DNA of 64,000 nt from Loktanella salsilacus (lineage in GTDB: Bacteria > Pseudomonadota > Alphaproteobacteria > Rhodobacterales > Rhodobacteraceae), in the NCBI RefSeq assembly GCF_900114485.1, contig NZ_FOTF01000006.1:148286-212285 (forward strand), given 5' to 3'. Each line of letters starts with the position of its first letter. Position 1 is the stretch's first letter. Shown one piece after another: positions 51,086-60,085 of the stretch. Under the pieces are notes generated by a model. The model made no database searches, was not told the origin of the DNA, and was given only the letters and a program-made list of their open reading frames with translations. The translations under genes were made by a program, and so were the position numbers.

Positions 51086-51111
51086 AAAAAAGGCCAGCCC
51101 GTAGGCTGGCC
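51086..51111 (-). terminator. Terminator of the DUF1127 gene
   Basis: On the minus strand GGCCAGCC / GGCTGGCC (8 bp) with a 4-nt loop is followed by TTTTTT. It lies between the convergent thioesterase and DUF1127 genes. Confidence 0.88.
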
Positions 51112-51132
51112 AAGTCGCTCGGGGTCGTCTGA

Positions 51133-51360
51133 TTAGCGCTGAAAGAAGGCCTTGTCGGCCTCGCGGCGCGCTTGTCCTGGGGTCATGCCGATATCACGCA
51201 GGGTATGCGCCTCGACCTTTGAGAGCGCTTTGCGTGTCTTTCGGCGCATGTCCCAGACGGTCACGGCGACGGCAGCAATCACGCAAAACTGGGCCAGCTT
51301 TGGCAGGGATGCCTGGCTATTCAGAAGCGAGAGTTGTGCGGCGTGCAGTGCGACGGCCAT
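51133..51360 (-). CDS. DUF1127 small protein
   Basis: A 75-residue protein with an N-terminal hydrophobic stretch (about residues 20-40) and a C-terminal DUF1127 motif, KVEAHTLRDIGMTPGQARREADKAF. DUF1127 proteins in alphaproteobacteria include small stress-related, RNA-interacting proteins. The start MAVALHAAQ is favoured over an upstream ATG at 51390, which would cover the operator half-site. It is divergent from a MocR regulator with TTGTAT half-sites between them. Confidence 0.72.
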   Translation of the reverse strand: MAVALHAAQLSLLNSQASLPKLAQFCVIAAVAVTVWDMRRKTRKALSKVEAHTLRDIGMTPGQARREADKAFFQR

Positions 51361-51376
51361 GGGATCATTCCTTAAA

Positions 51377-51421
51377 TTGTATTGACACAAAATAGCGATT
51401 TGCTATGGTGTGGGGATACAA
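51377..51421. promoter_or_regulatory. Promoter and half-site operators between the DUF1127 gene and mocR
   Basis: TTGACA (51382-51387) and TATGGT (51404-51409) with a 16-nt spacer form a good + strand promoter for mocR. TTGTATTGACACAA (51377-51390) and GATACAA (51415-51421) share half-sites with the palindrome at 51450. Confidence 0.6.
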
Positions 51422-51445
51422 AGCGAAGTCAGGGGCGTCCAGAAA

Positions 51446-52885
51446 ATGATTGTATCCGATACAAAATGGACACCTGAGCTTTCGCTCGGCGGCGCGCGGT
51501 CAAAATACGAGGCTTTGGCCCATGCGATCCGTGAAGGTGTGTTGACGGGGCAGCTTCAACCCGGCGCGCAACTGCCGCCGGTGCGTGATTTGGCGTTTCG
51601 TGTTGGGGTGACACCGGGCACCGTGGCGCGGGCGTACCGCGTCTTGGTCGATGACCGGGTTTTGGTGGCGGGCGTGGGGCGCGGCACCTTTGTGGCGGAC
51701 CGGCCGGCCCATATCCCGCCGGGCCTGACCGAGGATATCGCGCAGAATATGGCGCCGTCGCTGCTGGCGGATTTCCATGTAGAACAGATCTCTCCGGGGT
51801 ATCTGGTCAGCCCGCGGATGCCGGATATGGGGCAGGCGGCGCTGATGGCACGGGTGCTGGCCGAGGTGGCAGCGCAGCCGTCGCAGCTGCTGATGCGCTA
51901 TCCCAGCCGGACCACGGATGCGGGGGCGCGGGCGGCCTTTCACGCCGTGCTCGACCTTGATGCCGTGGGCCCTGCAAGCGTAGAGGATATTGTGCTGTCC
52001 CATGGCGGGCAGAACGCGGTGGTCATGATTATGCAGACTGTGCTGCACGGCCCGGCCCCTGCGATTATCGTCGACGAGTTAAGCTATAATGGTTTTCGCA
52101 GCGCGGCAGAGCTGTGCCGGGCCGAAGTGTTTTCCGTGCCATGGGATGACGAGGGGCCGGTGGTCGAGGTCTTTGCCCAGCTGGTACGCCAGCACCGGGT
52201 ACAATTGTATTGCACGGCGGCAGAGGTGTGTAATCCGACCACGCGGGCGACGTCGCCTGCGCGGCGTGCGCAGATTGCCGCGATTGCGCAGCGCCACGGG
52301 GTGCATGTGATTGATGACGATTGCTATAGCCGCACGCAGCGCGTTGGGCCAAGCTATCGGGCGTTACTGCCGGATCTGGGGTGGTATGTGACCTCGCCCT
52401 CGAAATCGCTGACGCCGTCGCTGCGCATTGGCTTTGCCGTGGCCCCGCAGACCTGCGCGCGGGCGCTGGTCCGTACGGCGACGGGGCACAGCTTTGGCGT
52501 GTCGCAGCTGGTCTGTCATACCTATGCGCATGTGATGGCCGCGCCGGAATTGCCGGGGATTATCGCGGCCGTGACCAAGCGTATCTCGCAGGATGTGGCA
52601 AGCGCGGTGCAGGTGCTTGACGGGTATGATCTGGCTTGGGCCGAGGGTGCGCCCTTTGTCTGGCTGACGCTGCCGTCGCCTTGGCGGGCTGGCGCATTTG
52701 TCGACGCGGCCAAGACGTATGGCATCGTGCTGAAATCGGCAGAGGCCTTTGTGCAGCGCGATAGCCGCATGGTGCATGCGGTGCGGATTGCGGTGAATGG
52801 AGAGGTCGGTCACGCCGAATTTCACAACGCGATGATTCAGTTGCGCGGGCTTTTAGATGCTCCGCCGGCCAGAATCGCTGTGTAA
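51446..52885 (+). CDS. MocR-type transcriptional regulator (GntR winged helix with aminotransferase domain)
   Basis: A 479-residue regulator combining a GntR winged helix (about residues 12-80, KYEALAHAIREGVLTGQLQPGAQLPPVRDLAFRVGVTPGTVARAYRVL) with an aminotransferase-fold domain. The pyridoxal-phosphate lysine is in SPSKSLTPSLRIGF (about 315), and the GGQNAVVM and DDDCYS segments are intact. MocR proteins sense amino acids or B6 compounds; the ligand is unknown here. A 15-bp perfect palindrome covers codons 2-7, and similar half-sites lie upstream, so autoregulation together with the divergent DUF1127 gene is likely. Confidence 0.88.
   Translation: MIVSDTKWTPELSLGGARSKYEALAHAIREGVLTGQLQPGAQLPPVRDLAFRVGVTPGTVARAYRVLVDDRVLVAGVGRGTFVADRPAHIPPGLTEDIAQNMAPSLLADFHVEQISPGYLVSPRMPDMGQAALMARVLAEVAAQPSQLLMRYPSRTTDAGARAAFHAVLDLDAVGPASVEDIVLSHGGQNAVVMIMQTVLHGPAPAIIVDELSYNGFRSAAELCRAEVFSVPWDDEGPVVEVFAQLVRQHRVQLYCTAAEVCNPTTRATSPARRAQIAAIAQRHGVHVIDDDCYSRTQRVGPSYRALLPDLGWYVTSPSKSLTPSLRIGFAVAPQTCARALVRTATGHSFGVSQLVCHTYAHVMAAPELPGIIAAVTKRISQDVASAVQVLDGYDLAWAEGAPFVWLTLPSPWRAGAFVDAAKTYGIVLKSAEAFVQRDSRMVHAVRIAVNGEVGHAEFHNAMIQLRGLLDAPPARIAV
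51450..51464. promoter_or_regulatory. Palindromic operator in the start of the mocR gene
   Basis: TTGTATC-C-GATACAA, a perfect 7+1+7 palindrome right after the ATG. The same half-site occurs at 51377 and 51415. It is probably bound by the MocR protein itself. Confidence 0.6.
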
Positions 52886-52964
52886 ACGGGTTGTTGGGCT
52901 GGGGTATTATTATACCTTAATTGTAAGGCGCTGTTTTTGCTTGGTAAAATACGGTTTAGCGCGC

Positions 52965-52992
52965 TTGACCGTGCGTTCCTTGCAGTTATAAC
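52965..52992 (+). promoter_or_regulatory. Predicted promoter of rplM-rpsI
   Basis: TTGACC (52965-52970) and TATAAC (52987-52992) with a 16-nt spacer, 54 nt before the rplM ATG. The A/T-rich tract just upstream would suit a strong ribosomal promoter. Confidence 0.65.
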
Positions 52993-53045
52993 CCGCTCAT
53001 CCGAATGACGGGTCAGTGATGGCCCCCAAATTACTCTGGTGAGAT

Positions 53046-53507
53046 ATGAAAACCTTTACCGCTACCCCAGCGGATATCGACAAGAAATGGATCATCGTCG
53101 ACGCTGAAGGCGTCGTCCTTGGTCGTCTTGCATCGATCATCGCTATGCGTTTGCGCGGCAAGCACAAGCCAACCTTCACGCCGCACATGGACATGGGCGA
53201 CAATGTTATCGTGATCAATGCTGAAAAAGTGCAGATCACTGGCAACAAGCGCGAAGAAAAGAACTACTGGCACACCGGCCACCCCGGCGGCATCAAGTTC
53301 CGCACAACAGGCGAGATCCTGGATGGCAAGCACCCCGAGCGGGTCGTCACGCAGGCCGTCAAGCGGATGCTGCCCGGTGGTCCACTGAGCCGCCAGCAAA
53401 TGACTCACCTGCGCGTTTTCGCGGGCACTGAGCATGGCATGGAAGCCCAGAAGCCCGAAGTTCTGGACGTCGCGTCCATGAACAAGAAGAACACGAGGAC
53501 CGCATAA
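53046..53507 (+). CDS. rplM: 50S ribosomal protein L13
   Basis: A 153-residue ribosomal protein. [46 protein letters not shown] and the C-terminal [21 protein letters not shown] segment are typical. GGTGAGAT provides the ribosome-binding site. Its stop overlaps the rpsI ATG by one base (TAATG). Confidence 0.97.
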   Translation: MKTFTATPADIDKKWIIVDAEGVVLGRLASIIAMRLRGKHKPTFTPHMDMGDNVIVINAEKVQITGNKREEKNYWHTGHPGGIKFRTTGEILDGKHPERVVTQAVKRMLPGGPLSRQQMTHLRVFAGTEHGMEAQKPEVLDVASMNKKNTRTA

Positions 53508-54010
53508 TGGCCGATCAGATCAACTCTCTTGAAGAGCTGGGCAATGCCGTGACTGCCGATATCGGTGGTGTGCAGGGCTCTGAAACTCCGATGGCTGCCC
53601 CGCGCGAGCCTGTCCGTGACGCACAAGGCCGCGCCTATGCGACTGGTAAGCGTAAGGACGCTGTTGCACGCGTTTGGATCAAGCCGGGTTCCGGCAAGGT
53701 CACCGTGAACGGCAAGCCGATCGACGATTACTTCAGCCGTCCTGTTCTGCAGATGATCCTGAAGCAGCCGTTCCAGATCGCTGGCGTTGTTGGCCAGTTC
53801 GACGTGATGGCAACTGTTGCTGGCGGCGGTCTGTCCGGCCAAGCTGGTGCGGTCAAGCACGGCGTGTCCAAGGCACTGCAGTTGTACGATCCAACCCTGC
53901 GCGCAGCCCTGAAAGCTGCTGGCTTCCTGACCCGCGACAGCCGCGTCGTCGAGCGTAAGAAGTACGGCAAGGCGAAAGCCCGTAAGAGCTTCCAGTTCTC
54001 CAAGCGTTAA
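53507..54010 (+). CDS. rpsI: 30S ribosomal protein S9
   Basis: A 167-residue ribosomal protein with an N-terminal extension of about 40 residues usual in alphaproteobacteria. [34 protein letters not shown] is the family core, and the basic tail ends KSFQFSKR, whose last residues reach the P-site tRNA. It is coupled to rplM and followed by a terminator. Confidence 0.97.
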   Translation: MADQINSLEELGNAVTADIGGVQGSETPMAAPREPVRDAQGRAYATGKRKDAVARVWIKPGSGKVTVNGKPIDDYFSRPVLQMILKQPFQIAGVVGQFDVMATVAGGGLSGQAGAVKHGVSKALQLYDPTLRAALKAAGFLTRDSRVVERKKYGKAKARKSFQFSKR

Positions 54011-54031
54011 GCTTTGGATTTATGGTTTGGG

Positions 54032-54061
54032 AAAGGGCGGTCCGAATGGGCCGCCCTTTTT
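54032..54061 (+). terminator. Terminator of rplM-rpsI
   Basis: AAAGGGCGG / CCGCCCTTT stem followed by a T-run, 22 nt after the rpsI stop. Confidence 0.85.
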
Positions 54062-54087
54062 CGTTGCGTGATGGATGAAAGGGCGCA

Positions 54088-54145
54088 GGGGGCGCTGCCC
54101 CCCGGCCTTTGGCCGTCCCCCGAGGTATTTTTGACCAGAAGAAGG
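54088..54145 (+). repeat. Dispersed intergenic repeat copy, long form
   Basis: GGGGGCGCTGCCCCCC head, CCCCCGAGGTATTT core and TTGACCAGAAGAAGG tail. It sits between the rpsI terminator and the ABC transporter operon, and is nearly identical to the copy at 49665. Confidence 0.75.
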
Positions 54146-54200
54146 GCGGGCGTGCGATCCGGGATTGATCTTTCGCGCGGTTGGCGAAACGATTGGTGTC

Positions 54201-55076
54201 ATGGCAAAATTCGCGACTCTTACCCAAGACCAGACCCGGAGTATCAAGCTGCTTGGCTTGCCCTTGGTCTATGCACTGCTGCTGCTGGCCGTTCCGCTGG
54301 GGGCGATCGTGTTGTTCAGCTTTTGGACGCAGGATTTCATGACCGTCGACACGACGTTCACGACCGCCAATTACCGCGAGATTTATGACAGCCCGATTTA
54401 TGGCCTGCTGCTGCAGCGGTCCTTGATGGTGTCAGGTATCGTTACGGCGGTGACGGTGCTGCTGGCCTATCCAGTCGCCTATTTCATCAGCTTTCATGTG
54501 CATCCGAGCAAGAAAAGCATCTGGCTGTTCCTGATCACCATTCCGTTCTGGACCAGCTATTTGATACGGGTGTTTTTGTGGAAGGTCATTCTGGGGTATA
54601 ACGGGGTGATCAACTCCGGCCTGCTACAGCTTGGGATTATTGACGAGCCGCTGACCTTTATCCTGTATAACGTGAACGCCGTCATCATCACGCTGGCGCA
54701 TGCCTTTGCGCCCTTTGCGATCCTGCCGATTTTCGTCGTGCTGGAAAAGATCGACCGGTCGCTGCTGGAAGCCTCGCAAGACCTTGGCGAATCGAAGTTT
54801 TCCACGTTCCTGCGCGTTACACTGCCGCTGTCGATGCCGGGCGTTGTCGGCGCGGTTCTGATCGTGTTCATCCCGACGATTGGCGATTACGTCACGCCAG
54901 AGCTGATGGGCGGTGCGGGCGGCAAGCTGATTGCCAATATGATTCAGACGCAGTTTTTGCAGCTTAATAACGCGCCGCTTGGTGCCGCGCTGGCGATTGT
55001 CGCGATGCTCTGTGTGACGGCGATTTCGCTGATCTTTGTGTTCCTGAACCGGAAATACTTGCGGGGGCGAACATGA
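54201..55076 (+). CDS. potB: ABC transporter permease, spermidine/putrescine type (PotB-like)
   Basis: A 291-residue permease with six transmembrane helices of the PotB class. The EAA loop that docks on the ATPase is SLLEASQDLGESKFSTFLRVTLPLSMPGVVGAV (about 197-229). The start MAKFATL at 54201 begins the N-terminal cytosolic segment. It is the first gene of a three-gene operon and its stop overlaps the second permease by 4 nt. The name is by family; substrates could also be other polyamine-like cations. Confidence 0.85.
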   Translation: MAKFATLTQDQTRSIKLLGLPLVYALLLLAVPLGAIVLFSFWTQDFMTVDTTFTTANYREIYDSPIYGLLLQRSLMVSGIVTAVTVLLAYPVAYFISFHVHPSKKSIWLFLITIPFWTSYLIRVFLWKVILGYNGVINSGLLQLGIIDEPLTFILYNVNAVIITLAHAFAPFAILPIFVVLEKIDRSLLEASQDLGESKFSTFLRVTLPLSMPGVVGAVLIVFIPTIGDYVTPELMGGAGGKLIANMIQTQFLQLNNAPLGAALAIVAMLCVTAISLIFVFLNRKYLRGRT

Positions 55077-55873
55077 AGTTGCGTGTCTATGCCATTGCTT
55101 ACCTTATCTTTTTGTATGCTCCGATTATCCTGCTGCCGATCTTTGCATTCAATGATGCCACGATTATCGCTTTTCCACTGTCGGGCTTTACGACCGAATG
55201 GTTTGCCGAACTGACGCAGAACCGGGCTTTGCATGCGGCGGTGCAGAATTCGCTGATCATTGCAGTGTGCACGGCGGTCTTTGCCACGATCCTTGGGCTT
55301 TGCGCCGCGCGCGCCGGCGCGATGTCGGACTTTCCCGGCAAAAAGGGCATCACCGGTTTCATCATGCTGCCGCTGGTGCTGCCAGAGATTATCGTCGCGG
55401 TCGCCTTGCTGGTGATCCTGCGGCAGGTGCTGGGGCTAAGTCTTGGCAATTGGACGATTATCATGGCGCATGTGTTGATCTGTACGCCGTTTTCCATCGC
55501 GATCCTGAATGGTGCATTTGGCGCGCTGGACCCGTCGATGGAAGAAGCCGCGCTTGATCTGGGAGAGAGCCGTTGGAGCGCGTTTCGTCTGGTGACGCTG
55601 CCGCTGGTGATGCCGGGGATCATCTCGTCCATGCTGATTTCCTTCACCATCAGCCTTGATGAATTCATCATCGCGTTCTTTTTAACCGGCTCCAATCCGA
55701 CGATGCCGGTCTATATCTGGGGCTTGCTACGTTTTCCAAAGTCGCTGCCCGTCATCATGGCGCTGGGGACAATCCTTGTGGCGCTGTCGGTCATCTTGTT
55801 GACCATTGCCGAAATATTCCGCCGCCGGGGCGTGCGCCGCGCCGGTGGCACCGATACCGGGGGCTTTCTGTGA
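55073..55873 (+). CDS. potC: ABC transporter permease, spermidine/putrescine type (PotC-like)
   Basis: A 266-residue second permease. Six helices are predicted; the EAA loop is MEEAALDLGESRWSAFRLVTLPLVMPGII (about 158-186), and FTISLDEFIIAFFLTGSNPTMPVYIWG is characteristic of PotC-type proteins. It overlaps both neighbours by 4 nt, so the operon is tightly coupled. Confidence 0.86.
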   Translation: MKLRVYAIAYLIFLYAPIILLPIFAFNDATIIAFPLSGFTTEWFAELTQNRALHAAVQNSLIIAVCTAVFATILGLCAARAGAMSDFPGKKGITGFIMLPLVLPEIIVAVALLVILRQVLGLSLGNWTIIMAHVLICTPFSIAILNGAFGALDPSMEEAALDLGESRWSAFRLVTLPLVMPGIISSMLISFTISLDEFIIAFFLTGSNPTMPVYIWGLLRFPKSLPVIMALGTILVALSVILLTIAEIFRRRGVRRAGGTDTGGFL

Positions 55874-56949
55874 CCGACCTGATCAAACTGCGCGGCGTAG
55901 ATAAATACTACGGCGATTATCATGCGTTGCGCGATATCAACTTGACGATTCGTGCGGGGGAATTTTTCTCTCTGCTGGGGCCATCGGGCTGCGGCAAGAC
56001 GACGTTGCTGCGCGTGATTGCCGGGTTCGAGGGGGTGTCGGGCGGCACGGTCATGATCTCTGATAAGGACATGGCTGACGTGCCGCCGAACCAGCGGCCG
56101 ACCAATATGGTGTTCCAGTCCTATGCGATTTTCCCGCATCTGAGCGTCGGCGAAAACGTGGCTTTTGGCCTGCGTAAATCGGGGCTGAACAAGGCGGATA
56201 AGGCATCGGCCGTTGAAGAGGCGCTGAGCATGGTTGGCCTTGCGGGCTATGGCAAGCGCGCTGCCCATGCGCTGTCGGGCGGGCAACGGCAGCGGGTTGC
56301 ATTGGCGCGGGCGTTGATCCTGAAGCCGAAAGTGCTGCTGCTGGACGAGCCGCTGAGCGCGCTGGACAAGAAGATGCGCGAGCATATGCAGGTCGAGCTG
56401 ATCCGCCTGCAACGTGCTGTGGGCATTACGTTTATTCTGGTCACGCACGATCAAGAAGAAGCGCTTGTCATGTCCGACCGCATCGCCGTGATGTTCGCCG
56501 GAGAGATCGGGCAGCTGGACGATCCAGAGACATTGTATCGCAGGCCCAACTCTCGCCGTGTGGCGGAATTTATCGGCAAGATGAACTTTTTACCCGGCCG
56601 CGTGACAGCTACCGGTGACACGATCACGCTGGATATCGCGGGTTTTGGCGTCACAGATGTGCCTGCCGTGCAAGCACCAGAGGGCGCGACATTGGGCGAG
56701 GCCGCGATTGGCATCCGGCCTGAAACGCTGGCGATCTTGTTCGATGGCGAAAAGGCCAGCCGTCATGAAGCGGCGGCCGTGGTGGACGAGGTCGTCTATT
56801 ATGGCGACATGACCTACTACGATGTTCGCGTGAACAACGTGCCAGAACCCCTTACGATCGCTATGAAAAACATGATTGGCCGCCCCGTGCTAGACGTCGG
56901 GGCGCAGACCCGCATCGCCTGGGACGAGCGGGCCATCGTCGTTTTTTAA
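55870..56949 (+). CDS. potA: ABC transporter ATP-binding protein, spermidine/putrescine type (PotA-like)
   Basis: A 359-residue ATPase. Walker A is GPSGCGKTTL (about 38-47), the signature LSGGQRQR (about 136-143) and Walker B VLLLDEPLSALD (about 155-166); the C-terminal TOBE domain begins near residue 240. It starts with GTG overlapping the permease stop. No substrate-binding protein gene lies next to the operon in this window. Its 3' end overlaps the convergent pagL-like gene by 4 nt. Confidence 0.88.
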   Translation: MTDLIKLRGVDKYYGDYHALRDINLTIRAGEFFSLLGPSGCGKTTLLRVIAGFEGVSGGTVMISDKDMADVPPNQRPTNMVFQSYAIFPHLSVGENVAFGLRKSGLNKADKASAVEEALSMVGLAGYGKRAAHALSGGQRQRVALARALILKPKVLLLDEPLSALDKKMREHMQVELIRLQRAVGITFILVTHDQEEALVMSDRIAVMFAGEIGQLDDPETLYRRPNSRRVAEFIGKMNFLPGRVTATGDTITLDIAGFGVTDVPAVQAPEGATLGEAAIGIRPETLAILFDGEKASRHEAAAVVDEVVYYGDMTYYDVRVNNVPEPLTIAMKNMIGRPVLDVGAQTRIAWDERAIVVF

Positions 56950-57458
56950 AGCGGCATGGCGTAGCGGATCGACAGCACTTCTAACCCGGGATTGGTGACG
57001 TCTGTATCGGCGTTGGACCGGTGGTCATAGGCCACGGTCACCGTCGCGCCGCCCTCAAAGGCAAAGCCGACGCCGATGCTGGACCGGAATTGCAGGCTGC
57101 CGCCCAAATCCGGACCGTCGCTTTGGAAATAGATGCCGGGCATCAATGTCGATTCTAGGAAGAACGGGCCGGACCAGATGTCCGTGCTGGTCCATTTGCC
57201 CCCGGCACCGATCCAGCCTGCGCCGTCTTCGGTCACGGACGCGCCGATGGTGGTCTGGAATGGCCCGTGTTTTTGACCCGCGTCATAGCCAACGTAAAAC
57301 TCTTTGCCGATGCGGTCTTCGTCAAATCGCACATCGCCCAGTTGGAATGACAAGCGCGCCGGTGCGTCGGTGGTGGCTAAGCATCCGGTCGGGCAGTCAT
57401 TCAGTGCCATATCGGTCAGGCTGGTGATGATGAAAAACGCGGCGAGTGCACCGTCCAT
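56946..57458 (-). CDS. Acyloxyacyl hydrolase, PagL-like outer-membrane lipid A 3-O-deacylase
   Basis: A 170-residue outer-membrane beta-barrel of the PagL family, which removes the 3-O-linked acyl chain of lipid A. The C-terminal motif YDHRSNADTDVTNPGLEVLSIRYAMPL holds the catalytic His and Ser (HxSN). The N-terminal about 16 residues are hydrophobic and serve as a signal sequence, and an AGGAG site precedes the ATG. It is convergent with the ABC operon. Confidence 0.78.
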   Translation of the reverse strand: MDGALAAFFIITSLTDMALNDCPTGCLATTDAPARLSFQLGDVRFDEDRIGKEFYVGYDAGQKHGPFQTTIGASVTEDGAGWIGAGGKWTSTDIWSGPFFLESTLMPGIYFQSDGPDLGGSLQFRSSIGVGFAFEGGATVTVAYDHRSNADTDVTNPGLEVLSIRYAMPL

Positions 57459-57561
57459 GCAATTGCTCCTGCTAGGTCACTATAAGGTTAACATTGTTTT
57501 GAGGCATCCCGCCGGGGCTGGCAAGGTTCAACCCTGCGCGCCTTAAACCAAAGCAATGGGA

Positions 57562-58179
57562 TCAAGCGTCTGGCGGTAGAATGCCAAGGCCGCGCAGATA
57601 GATGCCGATGCCGGTTTCCAGCAGATCTTGCGGTGGATAGGGGCTTTTGGTGCCGGGGCTACCGCGGGCGAAAAGTTCGACAACGCCGTGGGATAACGCC
57701 CAGATATGGGCTGCAAACATCTGCGGCGGCGGGCGGCGGCTTGCCGGAATATGCTGGGACAGCTGCTCTGACGCTTTTTCCATCACGCCCAGCGCGCGGG
57801 TGGCGATTTTGTGCAGCGCAGGCGATCGGTTGATCGACACGCCGCTTTCGAACATCGCGACATAGTGGCCGGGATTTTCCCGGGCGAAGTCCAGATAGGC
57901 GGCCCCGGTGGCTAGGAAAGCCTGCAAATCCGAGGGGATGCCGCTGGCATAGGCGGCCTCCATCCGTTCGGCAAACAGATGATAGCCTTGCAGTGCTGCC
58001 TCTGCGATCAGGTCATCACGGCCTTGGAAATGGCGGTAAACGGCGGCAGGTGTGACGCCAGCCTCGCGGGCGGCTTCGGATAGGGTGAATCCCGTGGGGC
58101 CGCGATCCTCGATCAGGCGCAGGCAGGCCTCGACCAGGGCCTGCGCCAGATTGCCGTGATGGTAGCCGCGTTTAACCAT
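57562..58179 (-). CDS. TetR family transcriptional regulator
   Basis: A 205-residue repressor with an N-terminal TetR helix-turn-helix (about residues 6-55: [57 protein letters not shown]) and an all-helical ligand domain. The start [10 protein letters not shown] is typical. Its gene overlaps the ppk2 3' end by 8 nt, so it is expressed with the kinase. No ligand can be inferred. Confidence 0.87.
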   Translation of the reverse strand: MVKRGYHHGNLAQALVEACLRLIEDRGPTGFTLSEAAREAGVTPAAVYRHFQGRDDLIAEAALQGYHLFAERMEAAYASGIPSDLQAFLATGAAYLDFARENPGHYVAMFESGVSINRSPALHKIATRALGVMEKASEQLSQHIPASRRPPPQMFAAHIWALSHGVVELFARGSPGTKSPYPPQDLLETGIGIYLRGLGILPPDA

Positions 58180-59041
58180 GGCGGGGGGTAGGCGCTCCGG
58201 CAATTTTTGGGTCCAGATCGCCGATGGAGGCGGCGGATTTGCCAGCATAGGACAGCGGCAACAGGACCGAACGGATCGCATTGACCCGCGCGCGGCGTTT
58301 ATCATCGGCGCGAATCACGGTCCAAGGCGCGGCTTGGGTGTGGGTGCGGTCCAAAGTTTCATTGATCGCGGCGGTGTAGGCGTCCCATTTGCGCAAGCCG
58401 TCGACGTCAATTTGGCTCAGCTTCCATTGCTTGAGCGGATCGCTTTCGCGGTCCAAAAACCGCTGAAGCTGGGTCGCCCGGCCAACGTTCAGCCACAACT
58501 TGAATAGCTTGATGCCATCATCCACCAGCAGCTTTTCAAATGCGGTGACTTGATTGAACCAGGCCTCACGCTCTGCCGGGGTGCAAAAGCCGAAAACATG
58601 TTCGACAACGCCGCGATTGTACCAGCTGCGGTCAAAGAAAACGACTTCGCCCGCTGCTGGCAGGTGTTTGATATAACGTTGAAAATACCACTCTGTCGCT
58701 TCTGTCTCGGTCGGTTTGGACAGGGCGACGACGCGGGCGTGGCGCGGGTTCATGTTTTCGCGAAAGCGCTTGATCGTGCCGCCCTTGCCTGCGGCGTCGC
58801 GGCCTTCAAACAAGACGACGATCCGCTGGCCGTCAGATTGGGCCGCTGCCTGCAACTTTGCCAGTTCGATCTGCAGGTTTTCCAGCGCATCCTCATAAGG
58901 CTCTTTGCCCCACTTTTCCGTATAGGGAAAACTCGGCTGCAAAATCTCGCCCTTTTTAGAGTCGCGGATGGCGTCGCGCACGGATGGCGTCGCGTGCTGT
59001 TCGAAATAGCGGCTGATGCCACCGTCAAAGGGTTTGGGCAT
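58172..59041 (-). CDS. ppk2: Polyphosphate kinase 2
   Basis: A 289-residue PPK2-family kinase that uses polyphosphate to phosphorylate nucleoside mono- or diphosphates. Walker A is in [13 protein letters not shown] (about 78-90), Walker B in [11 protein letters not shown] (about 139-149) and the lid region follows ([15 protein letters not shown]). The start MPKPFDGG is favoured; a Met 24 nt upstream is possible. The single catalytic domain and the length fit the class I type. It overlaps the TetR gene by 8 nt. Confidence 0.9.
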   Translation of the reverse strand: MPKPFDGGISRYFEQHATPSVRDAIRDSKKGEILQPSFPYTEKWGKEPYEDALENLQIELAKLQAAAQSDGQRIVVLFEGRDAAGKGGTIKRFRENMNPRHARVVALSKPTETEATEWYFQRYIKHLPAAGEVVFFDRSWYNRGVVEHVFGFCTPAEREAWFNQVTAFEKLLVDDGIKLFKLWLNVGRATQLQRFLDRESDPLKQWKLSQIDVDGLRKWDAYTAAINETLDRTHTQAAPWTVIRADDKRRARVNAIRSVLLPLSYAGKSAASIGDLDPKIAGAPTPRHG

Positions 59042-59083
59042 GAAGTCCTCCGGCTTTGGGGGCACTATGGCCCCGGCATAAGA

Positions 59084-60085
59084 TCAGCGCAATCCGGCCC
59101 GCGCGGCAGCGCGGTCAATCGCGTCAATCGCAGCGGCGGGGTCGACGTGGTGCGGCATATGGCCGACCCCGTCCAACCGGGTCAAATGCGCTGATTTCAC
59201 CAGCGCCGCGACCTTTTCGGAATGGATATCAATTGGAACCGTCGTATCCGCCGTGCCGTGCAGTATTTCGATGGGGAGTGTTAAATCCGGGTAAAGTTTC
59301 GCCATTTCGACCGCATAGGGGCGCAAACTATTCACTTGGCGCACATTTGCGCGAAATGTTTCAGGCCGCAGGGCCAGCGCCGCACCGATATAGTCCGCGT
59401 AGCCTGCGGGGGCGGGTTGCGGGGCGAAGGCACCCTCGATCGCGCCCTCGACCTTGGACGTCGGCACAAGAGCCGAGATGAGGGGAATCGTCACCGCCCC
59501 GCCAAGGGCGCTGGCATTGACGGTGTAATACGGCCCCAGCCCGCCGGGCCACGGCATGGCCACGCCTGCAAAGCTGACCATCGCAGCCGCGTTGACGTCG
59601 TTGTCACCCTGTAGCCCCATCAGCGCCCATTCATAGGCAACGATACCGCCCATGGAATGACCGACAACGACGGGCTGGGTGATGCCAAGCTGGCTTGCAG
59701 CCTCGCGCAGCATGGTGGCTTGCTGCAGCGGGCTTTCGCCGGCGGTGGCCAGCGCACCGGTGTCGATGCCGGGGAAGCGGTCTGTATAGCCAAGGCCGGG
59801 ACGGTCGAAGGCGGTGACGCGGTAGTGGTCGGTCAGTTTGTCAAACAGGTCGAATTTAAAGTCGCGCAGGTTGCCGCCCGCGCCGTGGATCAGCACCACG
59901 TCGGGGCCGGACCCGGCCTGAATATAGTGCACTTTCGCGCCGCCTTGCACCGTGACGAACTGGCCGATGGGCGGAAAAGCCTGCTCTGCTGCTTGGTCGC
60001 GGTAGGTGTCGGTACAGCCGGTTATGATGGCGCCCAGACCAAGGGTCAGGGCGGTCACGGTGAGCGCTTTAAGTGCCAATTTCAT
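59084..60085 (-). CDS. Alpha/beta hydrolase lipoprotein
   Basis: A 333-residue serine hydrolase with a lipoprotein signal (residues 1-23, lipobox ITGC, Cys24). The nucleophile elbow is VVGHSMGG (about 140-147), the oxyanion-hole segment [12 protein letters not shown] (about 64-75), and the catalytic His is in [10 protein letters not shown] near residue 310; Asp is in HGTADTTVP. It is probably anchored in the envelope as an esterase, lactonase or epoxide-hydrolase-like enzyme. The start overlaps the metA 3' end by 17 nt. Substrate unknown. Confidence 0.78.
   Translation of the reverse strand: MKLALKALTVTALTLGLGAIITGCTDTYRDQAAEQAFPPIGQFVTVQGGAKVHYIQAGSGPDVVLIHGAGGNLRDFKFDLFDKLTDHYRVTAFDRPGLGYTDRFPGIDTGALATAGESPLQQATMLREAASQLGITQPVVVGHSMGGIVAYEWALMGLQGDNDVNAAAMVSFAGVAMPWPGGLGPYYTVNASALGGAVTIPLISALVPTSKVEGAIEGAFAPQPAPAGYADYIGAALALRPETFRANVRQVNSLRPYAVEMAKLYPDLTLPIEILHGTADTTVPIDIHSEKVAALVKSAHLTRLDGVGHMPHHVDPAAAIDAIDRAAARAGLR

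Noticed and set aside
51446..52885. Assigning the MocR protein as TauR, PdxR or GabR
   Set aside because: The neighbouring gene is DUF1127 and not a taurine, B6 or GABA gene, and the operator does not match a motif I can name with confidence.
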